Assembly (NCBI RefSeq): GCF_027595985.1
Contig: NC_073305.1
Location: 176,766,589-176,830,588 of the forward strand
From: Sorex araneus
Taxonomy: Eukaryota > Chordata > Mammalia > Eulipotyphla > Soricidae
Reading direction: 5' to 3'
DNA: 64,000 nucleotides
Made by a program: the position numbers and the translations under genes
The notes under the pieces: model-generated
Told to the model about the DNA's origin: nothing
The model's database searches: none
Seen by the model: only the letters and a program-made list of their open reading frames with translations
Shown here: in pieces, positions 12,324 through 23,531 of the stretch
Layout of the letters: each line of letters starts with the position of its first letter
Position numbering within the stretch: position 1 is the stretch's first letter

Positions 12324-13069
12324 ACTCACTCATGAACTGCCTGTGTCTGCTTTCAGCCACCGCAGAGATGGATCTTTGTTTAAGAGATTTGTGAAAGTTG
12401 AAAAGAACTTTAACTACTGAAACAGCTCTTCAGAGGCTAGAAATACAGACCTGTTTCTCAGGTATACAATATTTTAACCAGAAACATAGGGGCGTTTCTG
12501 AGTGTCGACCAGAATGTAGCTTGTGTCTATTATGCAATGAACATTGATCTAACTCTATCAGGCTGTCAGGAATGGTTAGGAAACTTCTAAATGGATACAT
12601 TTGGCAATCGTTTTCCTATTTCCGAACTCTTCTGTTTTGAGAAAAGAAAAGAGAGTCGAGTAAGAATACTGTATTAGAATTTACCTCTTGGTAACCTTTA
12701 ATTCAGTAACTACCAAGATTTTCATTCCTATTACAAATTCAGGTAATGTGAAATGATCACTGTGCATGTTCCAGAACCAAATGTTTCTTGTCAGTAGAAC
12801 TCGGGACAGATTTCTGTTGATTGTCTTCTTTTTCCTCCCCCACCTCAATGCACTACTTCAGTGCCAAGGGACCATGATGGTGCTTGGAACCTAGGCAAGA
12901 TGTAATTCACACACTGGTTTAGTATGAAATCTGAGAAGTGTCTCAATTCTGGAAACTGGAGACAGGGTCCAGGCTTTTAGCTGGGAGAGAGTGATTGGCA
13001 TCTTATCAACCATTATTTTTTTTTTAAAAAAAAACAACAGCAAAGATTTAAATACAGTAGTTTCTCTCC
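12324..13069. other. No gene seen
   Basis: AT-rich and stop-dense in all frames. Confidence 0.4.
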
Positions 13070-13330
13070 AACAACAACAGTGAGTTTTGTGTTGAAATAT
13101 GGAATGTAATCAAGGTAAAGAGAAAAGGAAGTGAAATTTATCAGTTATGCAGGGGGGGGTTGTGGGGTCAGGGGTGGGATGTATATGGATTTTTTTTTAA
13201 ATTGGTGGTGGAATATGGGCACTGGTGAAGGGACAAGTTTGAGCATTGTATAACTGAGACATAAGCCTGAGAACTTTGTAACTTTCCACATGGTGATTCA
13301 ATAAAATAAATTTTAAAAAATAAATAAATA
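13070..13330 (+). mobile_element. L1-type 3' UTR fragment
   Basis: Contains GGTGGTGGAATATGGGCACTGG and ends GGTGATTCAATAAAATAAA. The same module recurs in both orientations across the window. Confidence 0.6.
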
Positions 13331-13389
13331 CAGTAGTTTCTGGGTTATCTGTCCTTATGCTGTTCTTATACCATTTTGGTTCTTGGATG

Positions 13390-13600
13390 ACTTTTTTTTT
13401 AATTGAATCACCGTGAGATACAGTTACAAAACTTTCATGTTTGAGATTCAGTCATATAATGATCGAACACCCGTCCGTCCACCAGTGCATATTTTCCACT
13501 ACCACTGTCCCCAGTATCCCCACCTCCTCCCCATCCCAGTCCCTATCTTGCCTCTATGGTAGACAATTTCCCCAATACTCTTTTTCTACTTTTTGGACCC
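13390..13600 (-). mobile_element. L1-type 3' UTR fragment
   Basis: Opposite-strand copy of the same module (TTGAATCACCGTGAGATACAG, CACCAGTGCATATTTTCC), beside a SOR SINE. Confidence 0.6.
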
Positions 13601-13617
13601 AAAAAGCACATATATAT

Positions 13618-13787
13618 ATATGTGCTTTTTGGGTCACACCCGGCAATGCACAGGGTTTACTACTGGCTTTGCACTTAGGAATTACTCCTGGTGGTGCTCA
13701 GGGGACCATATAGGATGCTGGGAATAGAACCCGGGTTGGCTGCGTGCAAGGCAAACGCCCTGGCTGCTGTGCTATCGCTCCAGCCCA
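13618..13787 (-). mobile_element. SOR SINE
   Basis: Complete; the outer end abuts a palindromic GCACATATATATATGTGC. Confidence 0.88.
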
Positions 13788-13939
13788 GCTCATTTTGAAT
13801 ATTATGAGGAGTTGTGTGGCCACAAGAGTGGCTGTGTGCTGCTGGAATTCTAGATTGTAAATGGTTCGGTTTGTGTATAGTTCCATACATTTCTGTAGGG
13901 CACTAATCCATTTTGGGATTTAGTTGGGCATTTCTGGAT

Positions 13940-14595
13940 CAGAGTTGTTGGTACACTAAAATGGTGCCCGGAGGCAGATTGTGGGTGTGACAGCCAGGAT
14001 GCTGAGTGGGCGGGGAGCTGGGGAGGGACAGCCTGACTCCTCTGCTGCAGCTGTGAGGCCTGGAGTCTTAGTCCTAGAAGACGCAAACCCGGGCCTTGCA
14101 TGTGAAAGCTCTTGGTCACTGGGATTACATCTCGAGTGGGTGGAGAGAGTGCACCTGCTCCATCTGGGGTGCCCCAGTGAAATTGGCTTGGTATGGGGCC
14201 TAGAGAGATCTCTGGTGCTGTGGTGTCTTATGAACTTGCTGCTGTGTCTCTGGGCCAGGGATGTTGGTGCACTAAGATGGCACCCAGAGGCAGATTGTGG
14301 AAATGACAGCCAGGATGTCGAGTGGGCTTGGGGCCGGGGAGGGACGGGGGCTGGGCAGGAGCCGGGGAGGGACAACCCAACTCCTCTGCTGCTATGCAGC
14401 CTGCAGACAGTCTTGGAACCCTCATACCTGGGCCTTGCTTGTGGTGGAAGCTCTTGGGCCCCAGGATTCCATCTAGGGTGGGAGGGGAGAGCACACCTGT
14501 TCTCTCAGGGGTGGCCCAGTGAAATTGGCTCGGTACAGGGCCCAGAGAGATCTCTGGCACTGTGGTGTCTTCCAGGACTCGCTGCTGTGTCACTT
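13940..14595 (+). repeat. Two-copy tandem repeat, monomer-like (~315 bp)
   Basis: GGCAGATTGTGG-TGACAGCCAGGATG starts at about 13970 and again at about 14290. Both copies continue through CTGGGCCTTGC and AGTGAAATTGGCT to TGGTGTCTT. It resembles promoter monomers seen in some L1 5' UTRs. Confidence 0.55.
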
Positions 14596-14599
14596 TATT

Positions 14600-15540
14600 T
14601 TTCTTCTATGAACCAAAAGGGTTAGGCCTCATTACAGACATTCCAACCTTCTGAATATTTCAGTCATTGCATCTTCCCTCATTTTTACAATTGATACCAA
14701 ACCTAATACTTTAAGATTTTTTTTCTCAACATTAATGTGAACACAAATTCCCATTTCCTGCTGCCAGGTCACCATCAGAGACAGCTCTTACTGAGCTGCT
14801 TGGCAAGCAAGTCCCTTTCTCACCATGCATCCACATTACCTGGATAAAGAGGGTCCTTCAGACTTCCTATAGGGTATAACTGGTGGACATTTTCTGTTTT
14901 TTTTTTCGTCTGGACTGTTATGCTATACCTATTCCTGACTTCTCAAAACCATTAATGTCATCCATTGTGTTATTCTTGAAAATTATCGATACTCTGATAC
15001 AGATACTCTGATACTAATCAGAGTATATGATACCCTGATACTGATACTGATATTCTGTGTTGGGAGGATCATCCTATTCCCCAAGTTTGCTAAACTTGTC
15101 CTTAGAGCACCACCTCCCAGGGCCCTGACCTTAACCCACATCTCTACTCCTTCTAATTGGAAGTTGTCTCTACTCCCAGCTTTGGATTCTGTTGCCACCA
15201 ACCACCACTCTGATACAAACTCCTCAGGACCAGATTCCTACACGGTCCCTGTTTCCTTGCAGAGGCTTAATTTCTGACAGTGCTCTGCACTGAGGAGCTG
15301 CCCTGTGATATTCTTGCAGTTGGCTATGGACTGGCTGATGCAGGACACTGGGAACAATTAGGGAACATGTGGGTTTTGTTGTTGTTCTTGTTTTGCAAGT
15401 ACAGTCCTTTGGGTCTTTCTCAATCATTTGAGGGACATAGCCTTTACCTGGTGAGGGGCAGGCAGGGCAGGGATTGTCTTGTTTAACCCTCCCAAGCCCT
15501 CAGAGATTCTTTCTGTCACCCGGATGGTTCATCTTCTTTT
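14600..15540. other. No gene seen in a region where a gene A leader could lie
   Basis: A frame MWVLLLFLFC at 15368 looks leader-like, but its donor would be phase 2. A small GATACT array is at 14990-15055. Confidence 0.35.
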
Positions 15541-15544
15541 TTTT

Positions 15545-15720
15545 TTTATATTTTATTTTTATAAAGTTCACAATAGTTCATTACAAATAATATTCAAACA
15601 CCAATCCCACCACTGAGTACCTTACAACCATCAGAAGAGGAAAATGTGTGAATATTCTTGTATTTAATCCTTGGAGCCATTTAAGCCCTTATATAAGACA
15701 ATACAAGCATGTATATTAAG
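15545..15720 (-). mobile_element. Older L1-type 3' end
   Basis: A poly-T start with ATAAAGTTCACAATAG and ATTCAAACACCAATCCC; a similar stretch lies at 37.32-37.45 kb. Confidence 0.4.
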
Positions 15721-15829
15721 ACCAAACAAATGTGTGTTACCTTTGGTACGTTTGTGGGCTAGAGCATAAGAGGTCGCGTTTGCAGCTGCACACTCCAGGA
15801 TATCCTATGTCTCTCTTCCAAGCACTTTA

Positions 15830-16390
15830 TTTCATAGTCACTGGATCTGGGCCACTCATGAGATTCTATGGCGCCCAGGGGGCAGTTTGTGGGTTTGACT
15901 GCCAAGCTGCTGGAAAACTGGGTAGCTGATGGGAGGAGGCCCAGTCCCGTTCTAAGGAAGCTTGAAGATCTCGGTCACGGGTCCTGTATACCTGGGATTT
16001 TCTGCAAGTTCCTTCATAGGTGAGGCTTGTCCAAGCATGTGGAAAGTGGCCTTGAGTATGGCTACAACTGGGTTCTAGAGGTTTTTGGCTGCAGAAGTTC
16101 TATTTGGGGTGGGGAGGGAAACTCAACCGCCCCCCTCCAAGGTGTCCAGAGAAGACATCCTGGCGTGGGGTCAGGACATTATATGTCACTCTCTTCTGGG
16201 AACTTTATTTCACAGTCTCTGGGTCTTGGCCACTGATGAGATTACATGGTGCCGGGGAGAAGGGGTGCAGTTTGTGAATGTAATTGCCAAGCTACTGGAA
16301 AACTGGGGATCTGGGGGGAGGAGGCCCAGTCCCGTTCCATGCAGGTTCCTCTTTGATCAACTTGAACTCTCCGCTGGGATTTTCCTCCAC
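15830..16390 (+). repeat. Monomer-like repeats abutting gene A exon 2
   Basis: GGCCACTCATGAGATTCTATGG at about 15852 recurs as GGCCACTGATGAGATTACATGG at about 16226, each followed by TGCCAAGCT-CTGGAAAACTGG and a GGAGGCCCAGTCCCG block. Confidence 0.55.
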
Positions 16391-16392
16391 AG

Positions 16393-16650
16393 ATGCCCAT
16401 TTTCTCAGCTATCACATCGCCATCACTCCTAACCCCAGATATGGACAACTGTGGTGTGAGGTTCAAGGCTGTCTGGATGGAAATATGTTCCTCAAGTATC
16501 ACTGTGAGAATGAGGTGAAACCAGTTGTTCATCAGGGGATGAAGGTGGAGATCCTGAAGGATTTGAAGACCCAGGAAGCAGCTATGAAAGAGGTGACAGA
16601 GGAGATTAAAAAGAAACTGCTTGAGATGAAACAAATTACTACAGCAAGTG
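16393..16650 (+). CDS. Gene A exon 2: alpha-1 domain
   Basis: The acceptor TTTTCCTCCACAG leads into (D)AHFLSYHIAITPNPR, then LWCEVQGCLDG, FLKYHCENEV and a helix EAAMKEVTEEIKKKLLEMK; the donor is G|GTGAGT. WCEVQG is the canonical ULBP motif. The immediate upstream intron is part of a monomer-like repeat that reaches almost to the splice site. Confidence 0.84.
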
Positions 16651-17128
16651 GTGAGTTTGAAGAGCTCAAGTAAACAGAAGTAACTGTAGATTAGGGTGCT
16701 CTGGTGTTTATTTAAAAACCTGAGTTTAGTTCAGCCCAGATACCCAGCAGCTAGTCAGGACATAGAGAGCAGGAAGAAGTCCATGGACAGAATGGGGTGG
16801 GGACTTTGGGATTCGTGAAGATCAGAGACTGACCTCTCTTCCTCGGGGGCAGATCCTCTCTCCCTGCAGATAAAGTTAAAGTGTGAGAAGGAAGCCAATG
16901 GACACACCCATGGGTCTTGGGAGTTTGGCTTTGATGGACAGACATACCCTCTCTTTGACTCAAAGAAGAAGATCTGGACAGAGTTTCATCCTGAGGGCAG
17001 AGAATTAAAGAACACAATAAGTGATGACAGTGATTTGACTAAGTTATTGGTGATGGTCTCAAATGGAGACTGTTGGATATGGCTTGAGTGGGTTTTGGCA
17101 CACTGGGATGAGTTGCTAGATAGGGCAG
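16393..17128 (+). CDS. Gene A: ULBP/RAET1-like alpha-1 and alpha-2 exons (leader and tail unresolved)
   Basis: Two exons on the plus strand, opposite to genes B and C, encode an uninterrupted alpha-1/alpha-2 platform of the NKG2D-ligand type separated by a 202-bp phase-1 intron. They join through Asp at the intron and keep all diagnostic motifs. No leader exon of the right phase was found upstream. The nearest promoter-like region (8.0-9.0 kb) has a GTGAGT donor, but its ATG frame ends in phase 2. Downstream, an exon from about 17221 ending STIFLFLLIS* is possible but weak. The gene may be functional with a distant leader, or a recently crippled copy; the open platform argues against long neutrality. 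Confidence 0.72.
16853..17128 (+). CDS. Gene A exon 3: alpha-2 domain
   Basis: The 92 codons open PLSLQIKLKCEKEANG, then SWEFGFDGQTYPLFD, IWTEFHPEGRELK and SNGDCWIWLEWVLAHWDEL. Both alpha-2 cysteines are kept. The donor is G|GTAATT, followed by a long CT-rich tract. Of the three alpha-2 exons here it is the closest in length to the usual family size. Confidence 0.85.
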
Positions 17129-17399
17129 GTAATTGAGAAGAGGGGAGGAAATGGTAGCACTTTCTCTCTCCCTCTCTCTCTCTCTCTCTCCCCCCCCCCT
17201 CTCTCTGTGTAGTAATGTAGCAACCCTTGGTAAGTCTTCTTGGGGGAATAATAGCTATTGGTGTGTTTGCTCTACCATATTCCTTTTTCTTCTTATCTCC
17301 TGACATCTGTTCCTCACTGTGCAAACATTTGATATTCATTGTAGATTATATTGACCCCAAGTATGGGGGTATTTATCTTTTTCCCAGATCTTCCTTTTA

Positions 17400-17735
17400 C
17401 TCTTCCTATTTTTTTTTATTTTATCACCATGTGGAAAGTTACAAAGTTCTCAGGTTTATGTCTCAATTATACAGTATTCAAATACCATCCCTTCACCAGT
17501 GCCCATATTCCACCACCAAAATCCCCAGTATACCCCCCGCCCCCGCCCCCCACCCCAACTGTATAACTGATGAATTTCACTTCATTTTCTCTTTACCTTG
17601 ATTACGTTCCATATTTCAACACAAAACTCACTATTGTTGTGGGAGTTATACCCCCAAACAAGATAGCTCTATTAAGGAAGCATTTGATAATTAGTTTTCC
17701 ATTAAAAGATTGTATGTTTTCAGGTTTTAGAAAAG
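17400..17735 (-). mobile_element. L1-type 3' UTR fragment downstream of gene A
   Basis: Contains TCACCATGTGGAAAGTTACAAAG and CATCCCTTCACCAGTGCC, then a diverged internal part up to 17.73 kb. It limits where a gene A tail exon could lie. Confidence 0.55.
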
Positions 17736-17765
17736 GTCGCGCGGCCACGTTAGCGGTCGCACGGC

Positions 17766-18145
17766 TCAGATGTGTCCCAGTCCCAAATCCTGGAGCCGTG
17801 TTAGTTACTGCTCAGTGTCGCCAGGGCTCCATCTGGAGAAGGTGTGCTGGCTGCACCTCCTCCTTCCGGCTCCCCGGTGTTGCTGGCCCAATTCGGGTCA
17901 GAAGCATTTTCCGGGCCGCGTTGCTCACCAGAATGCCTGTCCGCTTCTCTGTTGAATGTGGCAAGATGGCGCCGAGGGTGGGTTGAGGGCGTGACTTCCA
18001 GCGGCCGGGACCACTTGGAGGCTGGGCTGGCGCCGCCCCACTCCAGTGCCCCCCCCAGGCTCGGATGTGTCCCAGTCCCACATCCCAGAGCCGTGTTAGT
18101 TGCTTCTCAGTGTCGCCAGGGCTCCATCTGGAGAAGGTGTGTTGC
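17766..18145 (+). repeat. Tandem repeat with 295-bp period
   Basis: TGTGTCCCAGTCCCA begins at 17771 and 18066; both copies run through GAGCCGTGTTAGTT and CGCCAGGGCTCCATCTGGAG. A third relative is at 57.01-57.09 kb inside the L1 5' portion. Confidence 0.6.
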
Positions 18146-18149
18146 CCTT

Positions 18150-19560
18150 ACTTTCTAACACCTCCAAAAGGAGAGCCCTGTCGAGAGATTTGGATGAACC
18201 CAGGGTAAGCTGTAAGCTACCCTGGCATAGAAAATAGACAGGCTAAGTGCCATAAGTATAATAAATTGAGACCATGGTCATGGAACAAACTCTGTCATGA
18301 CCCAAAAAAGGAGTAACTCAATAAGGACTCAGTGAAGTTATGAAAGACTCACCTGGCCTGAGGACTGGGGTCTGGTATACATAGCAAGATGTCCCCAGGA
18401 AGAGTTACCCTTTAAGCTTAATATATTTCTTCTGTGTCCATACAAAATGACTAAAAATAAGTGGATTAACTGAGGAAAGGAGAAAGCAATATTCTCTTAG
18501 ATGGAATTGGAATTCCATCCTTGAGTGGATCTCCTAGTAATCTAGAGTGCTGAACCCCGGAGGAGAAGTTGTCCCTGAGTTAATCTCCTAGAAGAACTTT
18601 CATTGAAGAAAGGGCTTTACATCTGCTTGTTATTATGATAATGTTCAACCCCACCTATGTGTACCCCCACCCGTCACGATTTCTATATAATTAACACTAT
18701 TAGACTTGAATGAAGAGTCACTGATTACCAACCAGCCTGTGGCTGGCCCTGTTTCTTTGCCAGCCACCTTTGGCCAGTCTTGGGAGGTGGTTCTTGACCA
18801 CCAGAACCCAAGCTTGAACTCACAGAACAGTCTAGAAAAGAGACAAAATGGAGAGGGGCGGGAGGACAATGAGAAAAGGAAGAAATTGGTAAGTGGTCAA
18901 GGGCTTTGGATCTACCAGTAACGGTGGTTTTAACATAAAACACAGTGGTTGACAAGATGAGAAAGCACAGTGGTTGACAAGATGAAAAAGCACAGTGGCT
19001 GACAAGAAGAGAAAGCACAGTTATGGGGCTGGAGTGATAGCACAGTGGGTAGGGCATTTGCCTTGCACGCGGCCGACCCGGGTTCAAATCCCAGCATCCC
19101 ATATGGTCCCCTGAGCACCGTGCCAGGAGTAATTCCTGAGTGCAGAGCCAGGAGTAACCCCTGTGCATCGCCAGGGCGTGACCCAAAAACCAAAAAAAAA
19201 AAAAAAAAAAAGAAAGCACAATTATTGACAAGAACAGAAAGCACAGAGGTTCACAAGAAGAGAAAGCACAGTGGTTGACAAGATGAAAAAGCACAGTGGC
19301 TGACAAGAAGAAAAAGCAGAGGTTGACAAGAAGAGAAAGCACAGTGGTTGACAAGAAGAGAAACTTGAGCTCTAAACCACAACCACAACTGAGAGCTCTG
19401 AATCTTCCTGCCAAGAGAGAAGAGGGTGGGGGTGGGAGGGCTAGGGTGGAGTGGGGGACGGGTAGAATGGAGCTTGGGGGAGAGTGGAGGAAGTTGACAC
19501 TGGTGGTGGGATTGCTCTTGTCATATTGTATGTATGTCTAAGACTCAGCTAACAATGACT
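18150..19560 (+). repeat. Dispersed repeat copy 2, first part of a segmental duplication
   Basis: Begins CTTACTTTCTAACACCTCC and continues through CATGGTCATGGAACAAACTC and AACCAGCCTGTGGCTGGCCC to a short GGTTGACAAGA tandem array. It matches 61.49-63.03 kb in the same orientation, and together with the following CpG island forms a duplication of about 2.5 kb. Confidence 0.65.
19025..19211 (+). mobile_element. SOR SINE inside repeat copy 2
   Basis: Target duplication AGAAAGCACA-TTA; absent at the matching position of copy 3. Confidence 0.92.
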
Positions 19561-19577
19561 TTATAAATCACGTTTCT

Positions 19578-19740
19578 TTGGCTGGAGGGATAGTACAGCA
19601 GGCAGGGTGTTTGCCGCACCCTGGGTTCGAGTCCCAGCATCCCATATGGTTCCCCGAGCACCGACAGGAGTAATTCCTGAGTGCAGAGCCAGGAGTAACT
19701 CCTGAGCATTGCTGGGTGTGAACAACAAAAAATTTTTTTC
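19578..19740 (+). mobile_element. SOR SINE, shortened head
   Basis: Lies at the same place as the SINE at 63.03-63.16 kb, so it was present before the duplication. Confidence 0.8.
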
Positions 19741-19929
19741 TTTACATTAAAACACACACACACGCACACACACACAACACACCAATGAAGCAAGAGATAA
19801 GAGATTCAGGGTCCCCATCCCTTCCAAGAGTGATTCCTAAGTGCTGAGCCAAGAGTTAAACGCTGAGCACCACCAGGTGTGGCAAAAAAAAAAAAAAAAG
19901 TCAAGAGATTCAGGCACCCCCCCCCCTCC

Positions 19930-20700
19930 GTCCGTCCCACTTCTCCAGCACCCGCGCCCCCGCCCCAGCTCAGAGGGGCGAGGTCTTCCCCTGCCCCGTC
20001 CCGCACTCACCCGAGCTCCTCGCTACTCCGCGCTGTGCCGCCTGTGGCGGCCAGGTGGCTGCCTCGACGCCCGGCCACTCCCGGGGTGTCGCGCGAGGAG
20101 CTTCTCTGTCCCCGGCCTGGGCACCCGCCGCAGAAGCGCGATGGCCGCGATCCGCACGATTTACCCGCACCAAAACTGCTCCGGGGCGTGGTGCAGTCTG
20201 CAGGCTCCAAGACCTGCACGCGGTGTTTCAAAATTCAAGTTGCCTGGCAGGACGGACGCGTGCAAGTGTCAGCTGCAAATCTAAGTTTCCGTTCCAGCGT
20301 TGCTTTCCCAAGTTTTTCTCCTGAGCGGACACGCCCAATCCGAGTGGTGGCAAGCAGCGCGGGTGCCCGTCCAGGAACGCGCGGCTGGGGCGCGGGGACG
20401 CCCTTCGCGCCTCGCCTGATCCACGGGGCCCAGGGGGCAGAGGTGTTCGGGCGGGCCAAGGACCCGCAGGACCAGTTCCGCCCTTCCGCCCCGTCCCCCT
20501 CCGTCCAACCCGCTCCCGCTCCCGCAATTCCCTGGGACGCCCCTAGCCGCCTTTGGAAAGACACTTGGCCTGTTCGGAGAGCGAGTAAACATCCACCAGG
20601 CCACAGGAAGGTGGCGGCCTTCCTACCTGCACCCGGCCTCATAGGGCCCGTGAGTCAGCACCCGGAGACAAGGGGAAACTGAGTCAAACGCTGGCCCCGG
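19930..20700 (-). promoter_or_regulatory. CpG island with a minus-strand first-exon donor (copy 1)
   Basis: A GC- and CpG-dense block holding, on the minus strand, a good donor G|GTGAGTGCGG with exon end at about 20011. It matches the island at 63.34-64.0 kb, for example CCCTAGCCGCCTTTGGAAAG in both. No minus-strand gene body follows it in this window, so it looks like an orphan promoter copy. Long ORFs in this block are GC-driven artefacts. Confidence 0.5.
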
Positions 20701-21830
20701 GGCACGTCGGCACCCTGCAGCTTGTATTCTCGCGATACCTGTAACATCTGCCTTCAGGACAGACGTTATCAGGCAGGACGCGTGCAGGCTCGGGGCCTCG
20801 ATCTCAGCTTGCTTTACCACATCTCTGGGCCTGCATCTACCTGCGATCCTCGGGCCCACACCTCCCCATCCTACGGTGTCCCCCACCTCTGCTTATCCCC
20901 GTCCTCCTTCAGGCTTCCTGACCCTTCCGCCACTGGGTGTCCTCACCGCGTTGTCCCAGGAGGAGGAGGCCGGCTGGGGGATCCAACGCTAAGATCATTG
21001 CGTAAGGAGCAGACGCGCTCAGAGAGGTCTGGGCTCCAGCACGGCTCGGCTAGTGGGCTCCAGCCCCCGGGAAACGTTGAGAAGAGACCAGGGGCTGCTT
21101 ATTGTGGGGGGCGGGAGGAGAAGACCGACATCACTGCTAACACTTCGTGTTCCAAGAGCAGGACCAGCTTGCGCTGTAAGTTCCCTCCCTAGCTGCGGCC
21201 TCGCTGCCAGACTTGAGCAACTTCTTTGCAGGAACCATTTATGGTGGAGCTGTCGCCGTGGCAACTGAATTTGTTGGCAGCCTGTTTGCTCTGGGGGACC
21301 AGTGGCTGCAGTGCTCATGCCAGTACTTAGGGTTTACAGGAACGCAAGAAACAAGAAATAGAGGAGGCGGGGGTGGGGGGAGGAAGACGATGAGAAGGGA
21401 AAGTAATGGGGAAATGGGGGTCTGGGTAAACCGGTGAAGCGTGAGCGGCATGGCTGTCTCTATCCAATCCCCAGACTCAGCCAATGCTGAGAAGAGAGCT
21501 CTAAACTACAAACTTGGAGCAGAAAAGACCAACATCACCGCCCCCACTCCGTGTGAAGAGGGCAGACGGGTGGGGGTGGGAGTGGTGGGGTGGGCTGGGG
21601 GTGGGCTGGGGGTGGGCTGGGGGCGGGGATGGAACACGGGGACACTGGCCGAGGGAAGTTGACTGGCTGGTGATGTTGGAATATCGTTAAGTCTAAGGCT
21701 CCACTATCAATAACTTTGTAAATCAGACTCTTCAATAAAATAAAATTTATAGAAAACCAAGAGGTACAGTGGATCCCAGATCTCCTCCGATTAGGGTGAT
21801 CCCTAATAACGGTGGGAGGGATCACTCAGG
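20700..21830. other. No gene seen
   Basis: GC-rich near the CpG island. From about 21.48 to 21.76 kb it shows the TCTAAACTACAAACTT to CAATAAAATAAA repeat end also seen at 19.37 and 62.74 kb. Confidence 0.4.
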
Positions 21831-22095
21831 GTGGGAGATACCTGCTGAAAGTTGACTGAAGACCAAACTTGATGGTCACTTAGTGTCTGTGTCGCAAACC
21901 ATAACTCCCCCAAAATAGAGAGTAAGAAGGAATGTGCCTGCCACAGAGGCAGGAGGTTGGGTGGGGTGGGGGAGGTGGGAGGGATACTGGGAATATTGGT
22001 GGTGGAAAATGCACTAGTGGAGGGATGGGTGCTGGATCATAAATGTCATCATGAAAGTTTGTGCCTATCTCACGGTGCTTCAATTAAAAAAAAAA
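21830..22095 (+). mobile_element. L1-type 3' UTR fragment
   Basis: Ends CTCACGGTGCTTCAATTAAAAA and carries the GGTGGTGGAAAATGCACTAG module. Confidence 0.5.
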
Positions 22096-22479
22096 AAGAG
22101 TGATCCCTAAGTACAGAGCCAAGAGAAAGCACCCCACAAAGCAAAATTTTCCGTATCCTTGGCCCCCTCCCACAGGGGCCTCTTGCCTCTTGCCCCATAG
22201 GCCCTCCCCTCCTCCCCTCCACCCCCCCCAACCCCCAGCCCGGCAAGGTTCTGCCCCTCCCCTCAGGTTCTGCACTTGTGGGCAGTTCTGCTGCCAACCC
22301 CGCGAGCTTCTGCCCCTCCCCGCCTCCGCCGGTGTGGGTGGGGCACCTTCTGTAGTCGGAATGTGGGTGTCGCCTGCGCCTGGGGATTTCCCTGATAACT
22401 GGGACTCACGGTCGGATCCCGGGTGATGGGGGACGCTGAGGGGAAACTGCCAACCGGACAAAAGCGCAAAATCTTCTGT

Positions 22480-22635
22480 CAGGCAGCAAGGCTGCTGACT
22501 CCAAGCTGGGAGTTTCCCAAGTTAGAAATTCCGTTCCTCGGCACCCCCCAAAAGGAGCACCTCGAAATGCTAAGTCTGTCCAAGGTCCTTGCAGTGTCCT
22601 CCCAGGGATGGGGCTGGGTTTCCAGACTCTAAAGC

Positions 22636-22689
<54 letters not shown>

Positions 22690-23130
22690 CGGGCGTGCGC
22701 GACTCCAGCCCCCCTCCCCCCGCCCCCCCCACAGCCCAGCAGGGCTTCTGCCGCCAACTCTCCTGATCTAGGGTCTGGGATGGTGATGCGTTCAGGTGAA
22801 GAACCCGCAGGACCAGTTCTACCCTGTCTTCCCTCAGCCCAACCCGCCCCCTCAACTCTTTCCTCCAGCGCGGATGGCAGGGAATAGTAGCAGCCAGGGA
22901 GCCGGCTGGGCTCCACTAGCGCACAGGTAGCTGCAGCCCTGCCTGCACCTTGAGCCTTCCTGTCCTGATCGCCTACCTATGAGTCAGCTCACAGGACAAG
23001 CGGGTAAGCAGCTCCGGGCGGGGCGGGAAGGCTCACAAGCACAATGCTCTGCCCAGGCCAGCGGCTGTGTCAAAACACCTGTAAATCAGCCTGAACTTTT
23101 TTTTCTTTTTAATTTTATTTAGTCCCTGAT
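22480..23130 (+). repeat. Duplicated segment with GT array (partner at 52.5 kb)
   Basis: Order: GT array, GGGGTTTCTGC-like AGCAGGGCTTCTGC, TGGTGATGCGTTCAGGTG, GAGTCAGCTCACAGGAC, then GGCTGTGTCAAAACACCTGTA and TTTAGTCCCTG. The same order is found at 52.48-52.84 kb. The last 300 bases (to about 23.4 kb) hold no gene I can see. Confidence 0.55.
22637..22690. repeat. GT microsatellite with GC end
   Basis: A pure GT run passing into GCGCGC, a Z-DNA-prone alternation. Confidence 0.95.
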
Positions 23131-23531
23131 CATCTGGGTTTGATCCCTGGGGCGGGGCGCCAGAGATTGTAGGAGTTTCTCGGACCCTTGAGCCTGGAGC
23201 ATAAGGTCGCAAAGTTCTGCTTTACCTGGTTCTGTGGGCTTCACTCATGTGTGAGGTTTGGCCTTGCAGTTTGGAAAGCGTCCTGGAGCGTGGTGGTGGC
23301 TGGGTAGTGGAGGAACTACTATGTGCCATTTGATAGGGGATAAGGAGCCCCCATTTGACGGCTTTCACAGGTTGGGGATTTGATCCGAGCTTGGTTTTGG
23401 TTTGGAGTTCATAGACTTACTATTTTGATGAAATGTCATCTTCAGAATTGAAAATTTTTAGGAAATTTCTGATTTCTTAGACTTGATATTGAAAGATTCT
23501 AGCTTATTACATTTATGCAAAAAATGGCTTT

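Noticed and set aside
15368-15400. MWVLLLFLFC as a signal peptide for gene A
   Set aside because: Donor phase 2 and a very short core; probably chance.
19841-20682. Long plus-strand frames (up to 267 codons) across the 20-kb CpG island
   Set aside because: Overlapping frames on both strands and Pro/Arg/Ala-rich composition reflect GC content; no domain or start context supports a protein.
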